64,000 nucleotides of DNA, taken from Rhea pennata (taxonomy: Eukaryota; Chordata; Aves; Rheiformes; Rheidae). The translations under genes and the position numbers were made by a program. The notes beneath the pieces are model-generated. The model was not told where the DNA came from and did not search any database. It saw only the letters and a list, made by a program, of their open reading frames with translations. The stretch's first letter is position 1. Each line of letters begins with the position of its first letter. Positions 47,075 to 56,900 of this stretch are shown one piece after another. The stretch is from positions 10,759,383 to 10,823,382 of the forward strand of contig NC_084670.1 of the NCBI RefSeq assembly GCF_028389875.1, read 5' to 3'.

Positions 47075-50000
47075 TATTGCAAAACTGTTGAGCCTCACAT
47101 GTCTCATCTCCAATTCCATGTGCCTTGCAGAGCTGGGTTCCCTGGCTCTCGCCACCTGCCTGGAAAGGTGTACATGAAGGCTCTGTGGCCCTTGTCCAGG
47201 GTGAGTGGGCTGGACAAGCTCTGCAGGGGATCTGTATCCCTGCATGATGAGGGAGGTGAGCATATCCAGGTTTGCAGGCTTGCAGCCTTTGGTGGCAAGC
47301 AGAGCAGATGCTGCTCTTTGAGGAAGCTCCTGTTTACCCTTTTCTGTTGTGGCCGTGATGCGTTGCTCTGCAGCACCCTGTGCAGCGTCACCTTGCTGAG
47401 GGGGAGGGCACAGTCAGGCTGGGTCTGTTACTGCCCATCCAAAACCCCCACCGTCAACCTGGGGGTGGCACCTGGGTCCTTTTGTTTCAGCATGGGCTGA
47501 GGAAGACCTCCAAAGAGCATCATTTTACGCTCAGTGATGATCTGTGACTTCTACAAGATATCCTGAAACCCAGCTCTCAGTGTTGGCCTAGGGGCAGGAG
47601 GGAGCCAGATAAATCACAGGGATAGTTTGGTTCAGCAGCAAAGCTAGACCAACCCAGAAAGATGTGGTTTTGTTTGTCAAAGGGGAGCTTTCCTCAAGTG
47701 GAGGAGCTGCGCAAAGTGTTTCAGGCAAAGCTTTTCTCAGCCAAAACATCTCACAGTTCCCCGCGGGTTGTCCTGGTCATTCAGGCTGTGCAGACACTGG
47801 TGGATGAAGGGGGCTGTATTTTGACTTCCCCTTTATTTGTGTTGTTTAGGGAGGTGAACAATTTTTAGGATAGGTTATCTGGTCCTCAGTCACCCGTGGT
47901 ATTTTTCTGTAGGTGCTCAGACACATTGCTGCATTTCAGCCTCTACCTCAGCTCCAGGGAAGCCCAGCCCAGGCTGTCCTCTCCCAGCGATCCTGAGCTC
48001 CAGAGGGGCTGACAGGCCTTGCTGGCAGTGTGTGTGCTCTTAGGTATAGCACCTAAGGCGATGGCCATGGGCTGGTGGCGGCCCTGCAGCTCGCATGCCA
48101 GCAGAGGTCCTCCAAGCCATGCGACGCTGGAGGAGCTGCTGGGTGCCTGGTGCTGACGTGGGTTTGCTCTGTCTCCTCTGGAGATTTGAGCACTTCTTAT
48201 CTTTGCTCTGCTAACTGACGGAAACCCTGACCCCTGACGTGCCGGGCAGGGGCTCTCGCTCCGTGTCGTGGGGCCGCAGAGCTCCCTGCTGGTGGCCGCA
48301 GACCCAGGCCCGTGGGAAATGGCCCCGCCACCCCAGGCAGGCTCACGTGTGCTCGTCAGCTCCCGGCTTTACTCCCTCACAGCCCAAAGTGAAGCAGCTT
48401 TTTGTTCTGGCGGGGGGATGTCTCAGGCCCCTTGGACTGGGAGGGCAGTGAGCAGCCAGCCTGAGGCCATTGCATCCCCCTGTCCAGGGCGGGGATGCCC
48501 CAGCATCCTGACCCTCAAGGGTCTGGGCTGTGTTTCTGGGGGATTTAGGTTTCTTTACTTTGGGGGAAGTTGGTCCTGGAATAATGGGGCTTTCTCCCGC
48601 GCCCCACCCAAGGTCTAACAGGCAGCCGCAGGGAGGAACGTGCTGTGGTCAGAGCTGGAGGTGGTCATGGTGTGTGATGTAACTTGGCAAACGAACTCGT
48701 TTTGGAGGCACTGTTCCAGCACCGCTTTTTCCCCATGCCAGAGCACAGCTCTTCCCAGGGCTGGGCGCAGCTTGCGCTGTGCCATTTGCAGCACAAGGAA
48801 GGGAAATACCATAATCAGAGCTGAGACCAGGCAACTCATGTCTTGCTATGCTGAGGCCAACCACACTAATGCTCCCGGTGCTGTCAAGCCCATGTCTGAA
48901 AAGCAGAAGCAGTGGGTGCAGGAGGGACAGGGGTAGCAAAACAACGGCCACAGCAAGGCAAGGTTCACACGTGCCCCTCGCTCTTCCCCGTCTGGCTGCA
49001 GGTGCATGCAGGCAAGTGTTGAAGCTAAACCGGGACCCAGCTCAACACTGCCATGAGAGAAAATAGCTGCAAAACCTCTGGCCTGGCCCCATGTGAGCTT
49101 TACAGATTTTGCAGGAGGCCCAAGAGACCTCTTGAAATGCCAGCTCCAGAGACAGGGAAGAGCTCGGAGAGGCCTGGGAGCCTCTCTCGCTCCTCCCCGG
49201 AGCTGTGTGCAATGGTGTCTTGCAGCCCAAAGGACCTAACCAAAATTGGTGGGGCCTGATTGCTGCTGCAGGAGGATTTTCACCACCAGTAGCAACGGGC
49301 TAGTGTCTGCTCTCCTGGACCAACTGCCTCGCAGTCCTCTGCCCAGTGTCAGCTCCCAGTGGTGAGGAGCAGGCACTGGGGAAGGTCTCCTCTTCCCCAG
49401 TCCTCTCCTGCCCCAGCTGTGGGGCCAGGTACAAGTGCTTTGTCAGGGCATGAACTTGCCTGAGGATTTTTCCTTCATCCCTGAGTCCTTCTTGCTTGTT
49501 TTGCCCCTCTCTGTGGTGCTGGAGCTAGGCAAGTTGTAACCACCCGGCAGCCCCCACCGCGGCTGAGCCTGGCGGCGCATGGGGAAGGGAGGATCCCGGC
49601 CTCTGCGGATAAGCGACAGGGACTGATGCCACTGGCCAGAGCAAGGCTCAGGTGGATCCAAATCGGGGCACTGCTCACCTAAACAGCAGGGAGGGTGGCG
49701 GGAGGAGTTGGGGGTTTTTTGTTGGTGGTGGTGGGTGATACCCACCAAATCTTGCCCAGCTCAAAGTGGGGCTTATTTCAAGTTTGCAGACTGCTGTATT
49801 TATAGGGTGGAGGCTACATGGAGGACGGAGGACTGAGGGATGCTGAAAGCAAGGCTAAGCCCCTCCGAAGGCACCACCCACACTGCTTAATAGCTTTGGC
49901 TCGTCAGCCCCCGGCGACGTTGACCCCGACATGCCAATTCACTGTCTGAAGGTGCTCAGGGAGCGCATTAGGAGCCCCCCCCCCCCCCGCTCCTGCCCTT

Positions 50001-50192
50001 TCCTGCAGAGCAGACGGCTCAGTCCGGAGCCGCTGGAGCGTTCCAGGCTGTCCCGGAGGCGACGGGCTGCGTGGCACGTTCCCTGCCCTCCGGAGGGAAG
50101 CCCGGCCAGCGGCTGAGCCCCGCGTGGTGCCGACTTCTGCACGTGTGACCCCAGGAGCCGGTTCCCAGGTTTGCAGCGGGCCCCGCACGGTT

Positions 50193-50213
50193 CCCCCCCC
50201 CCCCCCCCCCCCC
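50193..50213 (+). repeat. Poly(C) run of about 21 bp
   Basis: This is the longest of a cluster of G/C homopolymers. Others are at 49975-49988 (C), 50742-50752 (G, after ten A), 50993-51004 (G), 52820-52837 (G) and 52962-52974 (C, followed by twelve A). Run lengths in assemblies are often unreliable. Confidence 0.85.
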
Positions 50214-50269
50214 GCGGCCCAGCCTCGCTCGCTTTGTATAACGCTACAAAGCAGAACCTGCCCGGGCTG

Positions 50270-50420
50270 CTCCGCGTCCCTGGAGCAGGCTGATAATTAA
50301 ACAAAAGCAAAATAGTCTTGGCATGAAACTTGACCTTTCCAGAGCTGGGGGGGAGGGAGGGAATTTTGCATAATTTGATATTGCTTCTTTTTTTTTTTGC
50401 ATTATGGTTGTCTGGTGGTG
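50270..50420. promoter_or_regulatory. Candidate conserved non-coding element
   Basis: CTGATAATTAAACAAAAGC, CATGAAACTTGACC and TTTTGCATAATTTGATATTGC form an AT-rich island in GC-rich DNA, with homeodomain- and octamer-like cores. Function is inferred from composition only. Confidence 0.3.
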
Positions 50421-51229
50421 AGCTCCGTGCCAGGGCGAGCAGGGAGCCCTGTGCTGCCATGCAGGAGTCTGTGGGCCAGGCTGCCCCTTCCCGTGCTGGG
50501 CACGTCCTTCCCCTTGCACCCCTGAAACGGAGGGAAACGAAGGTGTCAGGGAGGAGCGTGGCGATAACAAGCCCTGTACGATCGCCCCACTGCCCGGACC
50601 GACGTTTCGGCACTCAGGGGATGGTGGAGGCTGGCCCAGGCGGGTGCAGGAGGGAGGCAGCGGTGCTGTCGCCTCTCACCTGCACCCAGGCCATCCGCAA
50701 GTCAGGCCAGGGAGCTGGTCCATCTGGGGGGAAAAAAAAAAGGGGGGGGGGGTTTGAAGGCAGGATCTGTCCCAGGCTGGGTCAGGACCATGCAAATAAT
50801 GATGGGGATGGACAAGCATCTGACAACAAAGTACGCGCCCGGTGCCGGGGGGGAAGCCCCAGGAGCATCCCCGCGTGGCAGCCTGCTCCACGGCATACCT
50901 GCGTTTCCAGGCAGGGCTCGGCCCCGGGATGAGGGCTGGAAAACCCACTTCCCTCCCCACCCCCTGCCCTTGGCATGTGTGGAAGTTGGAGTGGGGGGGG
51001 GGGGTTTCAGCACCTTCCACTTCGTAAAAAGAGCGTTGCGACACCGAGGCACCTAAGCCGGTCTGGAGAAGGGGCTCTGCGTTGGGTTCGTCCCTCGGCC
51101 CCGCTTGCGGGCGGTTCCTTCTCAAGCAATTGGAGAGCGAGCCCTGGTGCCACCGGTGGCCCGAGCCCAGCCCTGCTTGCGTCCCCCACTGCGCTCCCTG
51201 CCCCGGGAAAATCGGGTCGTCGTCTCCCG

Positions 51230-51370
51230 CGCCCTGAACAACAAAAGCCTGGTGCAAATTAATCTTCAACTCGGTGCCCAGGATTGTTGCTTTTATGGTT
51301 ATTATTCTGTGTCCTACCTGGCATTGTGTTAATGATTAATGCACCTGATTTAATATCAGCTGGGTTTCAA
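51230..51370. promoter_or_regulatory. Candidate conserved non-coding element
   Basis: The block runs through GGTGCAAATTAATC, TTGTTGCTTTTATGG, TTATTATTCTG, TGTTAATGATTAATGC and TGATTTAATATCAGC. TTAATGATTAA is a near-perfect palindromic paired-homeodomain/HNF1-like site. It is flanked by DNA above 60% GC by eye and has no coding signal. Confidence 0.4.
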
Positions 51371-52819
51371 CCCAACACCCCTTCCTCCACCTCCCCACAG
51401 CCTCTGATATCCCGACAAATAAGCAGGGCATCAAGCTGCTTCAAAAACCACCTGCACACCCCTCAGTTCCTGGCCTTTGGGCTTGCTGGGCCCAAGGTTG
51501 GGTTATCTCTGCTCCCCGTGGCAGGGAAGAGGGGCAAGGAGCCAGGGCGGGGAGGAGGGTTGTGCCACGGGACAAGCACGTGCGACCTGGGTAGAGCTGA
51601 CGGCCGGAAAAGCGCCTCCAGCCCCTGCTCAGCCTCGGGGACGGGCACGGGCTGTGCCCACCCGCTCGCTGAGCCAAGCAGCAGTCAGAAGTTTACCAAA
51701 ACGCCCCAGCTTTGGCCCAGAATAGGTGCAGGAGGAGGGCCTGGAGGCCTGGCAGAGGTGGGGGGGCGGGGGGGTGCCAGGAACCCGGTTTCCCTGAGCA
51801 GGAAAACCGTCGTCTCTCGCCGTCCCTCCTCCGCCCCGGCCGGCCGTGCCCTTGGAGGATGTCCTGCCCTCCCGGATCCGGGAACAGCCTGGCGAGGCGG
51901 GAGGGAAATTCCCCCGCGGCCGGCGCTCCCCGGGCAGCTGATGCCTTCGCGTCTCGTTTGCTTGCGTTATCAGGACCAAACCGCAAGCCTCGCCGTTCCC
52001 CGTCGGGATCGCGGGGGCACGTCATCCCCTCCGTCCCCCGGCAAAGCCGGTTCAGAAGAGGGACGAGGGAAGCTCGTTTCCTAAAGCGCGGGGCGGGGGG
52101 CTGCCGCCCGTGCCACCGCCGGGGGACCTTCCCCTTCCGCTCCCACCCGCACTACGTCCCGGGCGAAGTTAAATATGAAAAAAAAAGAAGAAGAAGAGGG
52201 AGCACGAGCACAGCAGCCCCGCAGACCCTCGCGCCCCGGGACGCCTCTCCCGGGCAATAAGGAAGTTCACTGCCGCGTGCCCCCGGGACTTTTCGGCCTC
52301 TGGCTCTCCGACGTCACCGGCAGCTTCTCGGGGTGCCGAGTCCGCGCATTTCCCACCGCCCCCCCGCAGCTTTCCCGGGCGTCTCACGGAGGGCAGGAGG
52401 AGAGGCAGGGCCACCGCCAGGGCCACACGTCCTGGGCTGAGGACACCGGCCCCTGCCCCGAGCCCGTGGGGCGGAGGTGGGGAAAACGGAAATAAAATCC
52501 CAGCCCTGCTGGCCCGTCCCTCTCCTGCTGTTTTTCCAAGCTTGTCACCCGTCGCTTCAGATAAAATAGTTTGTTTTGCAAAGGCGTTGGGAATGGCGGT
52601 TTGAGGGTAATAGCTCAGCACCCTGCTGGGCTGGTGGCACGGAGGTGACACCGCTGCTGCCAGACCCCAGCAGCGGGGAGGAGCAGGGACAGGGAACAGA
52701 CCCCGAAGCAACCGAAGGGCAGCTCGGAGGAAGGCGCTGGGACACGCGCGCCCTGCTGCGAGCGCAGGTTCCAGCCACCGCCACCGACCGAGCCCCTGTG
52801 CCGGAGAGAAGCCGCTGCT

Positions 52820-52837
52820 GGGGGGGGGGGGGGGGGG
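52820..52837 (+). repeat. Poly(G) run of about 18 bp
   Basis: The run is long enough to form a G-quadruplex on its own. It belongs to the 50-53 kb homopolymer cluster. Confidence 0.85.
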
Positions 52838-53129
52838 CTCGCTCGCAAGCCTAAGTGCCGGACCGCGCTGCGCCCGGCGCGGCCCTGGGTGTTGTGCAAA
52901 CACAGCAGCGCTGCTGCTTGTTTCCAGGCACTGGCAGGTGACAACAAGCAGGTGACAACTTCCCCCCCCCCCCCAAAAAAAAAAAAGGGAGGGTATAACA
53001 TCATGCAGCAACAGGGCTCATGCAGGTGTTCTCCCTGCTCCAGCCCACCCCACATGAACCCAGGACCCCCAGAGCCCCCCAGGTGCAGGCAAGGCAGCCC
53101 CCAGAGCCCCAACACACACCCCACAGCAG

Positions 53130-53942
53130 GAGTCACAGTCAGAGGTATTTATTGATGTCATTTGGGAACTATGAGAGATCAGCTCCAGAAAAATAACTTA
53201 GATCCAGGTTGAACAATTTTTCCCCCTCATCACTACAGCTTGGAGATGGTCTGCCAGAGGGTTTCTGCTACACAAAAGAAGTCACAGCACAGTACTGGGC
53301 TGCCTGGGGCTGATGACAGCCCAGGGGAGCAGGGACCTGCAGGGTTGTACATCAGACCAGCCCCAACCCCTTCCAGGGGACCACGTAGGGACAGCCTGGG
53401 ACCCAACACGGGGCCGTCCCAGCCCCAGCTGAGGGCACAGGTGGCACCTACAACAGCCCCCTGGGTCCAGGGGCAGGGCTGGCCCCAGCCTCCACATGCC
53501 CTGCAGCAGGGATCACTGCAGGGCTCAGGATCACGGGCTGGCCCGGCCCGAGGGGCCAGCTCCCTGCCCCCGCGGCTCAGGGACACAGCAGCAGTGGCAG
53601 CGTGGGAGAGGGCCCCCACCCAGCTGGGCTTGGAGGCAACACACGGGCTCGCTGAGCCTCAGTGCTGCCAGCTGCCCTGCTCTTTGCCAGGCATCAGCCA
53701 AACAGGTGAAGCCACTTTTTCCACTTCAAAAAAAAAAAAAAAAAATCTCTATGTACAGATGCATTGTGCCGTATCAGTACAAAAATATACATATGAACTC
53801 TACAGATCCCAGCTCAGTAGATCAAAACACAACTATAAATCACAGTGCGCAGGACAGCATCAGGCCCGGGGAGCGACCGGGGCCCCCCGGGGAGCACCGC
53901 ACGCTGCAGGCACGTCCCGGCGGGCCGATCTCCCCTGCGGGG
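53130..53942 (-). other. TSPAN1: TSPAN1 3' UTR
   Basis: About 0.8 kb lies between the TGA at 53943 and the minus-strand AATAAA at 53148-53153. It contains a poly(A) tract (plus-strand sense) near 53727-53745. No coding signal was found. Confidence 0.65.
53148..53153 (-). terminator. TSPAN1: Poly(A) signal for TSPAN1
   Basis: TTTATT on the plus strand gives AATAAA on the minus strand, about 0.8 kb after the TSPAN1 stop codon. Confidence 0.65.
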
Positions 53943-56900
53943 TCACTTCTCATCCAGGCGGCAGTACAGGTACATGGCGACCGTCATCGATGCGATCTGC
54001 GGGCGGCGGGAGGCAAGTCAGCTCCCCTCCTAGCCCTCCCCACTGCCCTGTGGGGCACGCGTCAGCCTAACCCCCACAGCCTGAGCTTTGGCACCAAGTG
54101 CTGGCACTCAGCCCTCATCTCCGCTCCTTCCTCCCTCTTGCTTAAAAGCCCCCCTTGCAGGGGACTGAGGCTGGTTGAGGGGTCGGAATAGGCTCAGGTC
54201 ACAGCCCACAGCATCATCCCCAGCACCCCCCAAGGAGGAAGAGCCAGGTGAGCCTGCAGAGGAAGGCTTGGTAGCCACCATGGGACCTGTGGTGGTTCAC
54301 AGGGCCACTCCAGCACCCTCTAGACCCATCAGCCACCCAGGCCAGCCCTAGCCCTGCTCCTCATCAAGATACAAGGTGTTAAAGCATTGATGCTTGGGCA
54401 CACACCTCCAACGCAGCAATGCCAGCTGCCACTCCACCCACCACTCCTGCGTTCTGCTTGATCTCAGTCAGGAGCTGTTCAAAACAACCCTGCAGGAAGT
54501 AGAGCTGATTAGGACAAGCAAGGAGCCCACAGCACTGGAGTATATCCCCCTGGGAGCACACCACACATGATTCCCCACTCCTCCCACCCCCACTAGGTAC
54601 CCTAGCCCAGTCCCTCATGGGCAAGGGGAGAGCTTGGGGCTTCACAGGGCAGCTCATCTCAGCCACTTCTCAGATCAAAGAAAAACAAGCCCCAAAGAGG
54701 CAGAGAGGTGTCCAAGTTCACATCTCCCCACTCAGCTCCAGGATGATCCCTCCTTCCCATACCTGAGTGCACCCCAAACAAGCTTTGCTAGACATTAAGT
54801 GCTGCTCATGCATTCATACCGGAACGAGACTTTGGTTAGCAAGGACTTCAGTGCATGGTTGTTTTCCAGAGCAGCAGGGCACAGGGTAAGTTTTGTGTTC
54901 CACAAGCCAAGGGGAGTCTGTGAGGTCTGTGTAGTTATTCAAGCCACAGCAATGGAGCTAGAGGGGAGAGAAAAGGTGAAAAAGAGCCCACAGCACTGGA
55001 ATATATTCTCCTGGGAGCACACCACACTCAGGACTCCCCACCCCTCCCACCCCCATCAGGTACCCTAGCCCAGTCCCTCATGGGCAGGGAGAGAATCTGG
55101 GGAGAGCATCCCAGAGCACACCTGGTCCCAGGGCTACATCCCCATCCCACCAAACCCATGGAATGCATGCCACCAGGCCACTACTAGGAGCATCTCAGGA
55201 GGACCCACAGCTCAGCATACCTCATTCATGGTGACATTCCATATCTGTGTGAGGCTTGGCTCCTTCCCAAACTTGGCCTTCAGCAGGGGAGTCACTGTGG
55301 CTGTCAGCAGTGTTTCTGCCTGGGAGAAGAGGTGGAAAAAACACCATCTGAGACTGTTCTGGGAACATTGTGCCCATCTCAGGTCCCAGCTTGCAAGGGC
55401 AGGATAGATCAGACATGGCAAGGTCAGGAGCCCCTTACTCCATAACCCTGCAGCCCAGGGACAGCTCAACACCTTCCCCACACCTGTACTGCATAGCAGC
55501 AAGGCTATTTATGACAAGTGAGTCACTCGATTAGCACGGTAATCGAGGGAGCCAGGTTGCCTAATAACATCTGCCTTGTGGTTGGCTTCTCTGGTGCCTA
55601 ATGAGGTGAAGTGTGTTGGGGTTGAAGTAGTCACCTCTCTACCTGGATGGGTTCTCCAGGGTCTAACAAAGAGTTGAGTTTGCTCAGCATGAAGCACTTC
55701 CTCTTTCAGTACTCCTCTTACTGAGGCTTCTTACCTCCAGCAAGGGGGAGAGATGTTAAGCCTTAGTTGGTGCTGGACTGATGTGTAAAAAGCCAAATTC
55801 GTATATTGCCCTCACTTCTTTGGTGTGATGAGAAGTCCTGCTTTCTGTGCGTGATCCAAGCGACAAACTGACAAGTCAGGCTAACACAGGCTCAAGACAC
55901 AGGACACACAAGCGCTTGGCTTTCATGGGTAGTCTAGAGAGTTGTGTGCTGTTAGGCCAGGGCTGAAAAGCGCACAGCCCCCAGCATTTTAACAAAGGCA
56001 TCCCAAGGGGATAAGATGGGTCCCAAATTAACCCAGCCCCAAGACTCAGACACGCCACTCACAACACCAGTGTAGACAAGAGCCACCACAGCAGCAGCAA
56101 CTTCAGCTATGAAGATGATCAGCAACACTGTGAAGAACTAGGAGAGAAGAGGAGGGAGGTCAACAGTGGCCACAGTCCACAGGCCCCCAGCCTGACCTGC
56201 TGCACTCATGTACTTCCCAAAGGCCTACCCAACCTTCATTCAGGGCTCAAAGCTGTTTTGTGGCCTTCAGCTCTGCTCCAGAGACAGAAGCAGCATGACT
56301 TTGGGGTCACCTCAAGCTCTGCACCTGCAGGGGGATGGCCTCTCTGGACATCCTCCAAGAATCTTTTTAGGGAAACTTTTGCTCAGCAACAGCTTCTGCC
56401 ACAAAGAGAACCCAGAAATGACATCTCCATGGAGAAGTGTAACCCTTCAGCCCCCCCTTCCCCCCAAACCAGAAACCCAGGTCAGGTGAGGCTTGATAAG
56501 GAAATAAAGCATTGCTGAGCCTAGTCATATCCTTACCATCATCAGGAGACACTTGCTCTCCTTCTGGGCCCCACAGCACCCCAGGAAGCCAATCACCAGC
56601 AGGATGGCACCAATGACGATGAGGAAGTAGCTCACGTTCACAACTTGCAGGACACTAGCGGAAAGCGCCCCAAATATGTTGAAGAAGGACTTTCCATCCA
56701 CTATGACCCAGATTCCTACTCCTAGGAGAGCCCCGCCACCGAGCTGTGGGAGAGGAGACATGTTAGTTCACAGACAACCTAAGAGGGACAGCTAGAGAGC
56801 AGAAGACTTATCACTCAAGGAAGAAGAAAGCTGTTTCCTCCATTGATTTTTGGCAGATCTCGGCCTCTCCTGGGGCACCCAGCTGCAGCTTGAAGGCAGC

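Larger units (their letters stand above)
44434..47095 (+). other. POMGNT1: Probable long POMGNT1 3' UTR
   Basis: The first canonical AATAAA I noticed on this strand after the stop is at 47069-47074. That implies a 3' UTR of about 2.6 kb, unless a non-canonical earlier signal is used. AU-rich motifs (TTATTTATTTATTG near 45901 and TTTTATTTATTAAC near 44835) lie within it. Loosely similar TGGCATGGT/GGTACC motifs recur at about 45350-45530. No coding signal was found. Confidence 0.45.
47096..53129. other. Intergenic DNA between convergent POMGNT1 and TSPAN1
   Basis: No exon with splice context or known domain was found on either strand. Open frames of up to 280 aa at 50-53 kb lie in GC-rich sequence, overlap in several frames, and run through homopolymers, so they are judged spurious. 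The interval contains long G and C runs and two AT-rich, conserved-looking blocks (about 50270-50420 and 51230-51370). From 47.1 to 49.9 kb nothing else stood out. Confidence 0.55.

Noticed and set aside
52169-53011. Minus-strand open frame of 280 aa
   Set aside because: It runs through poly(G), poly(C) and poly(A) tracts and low-complexity Pro/Phe stretches, so it is not a plausible protein.
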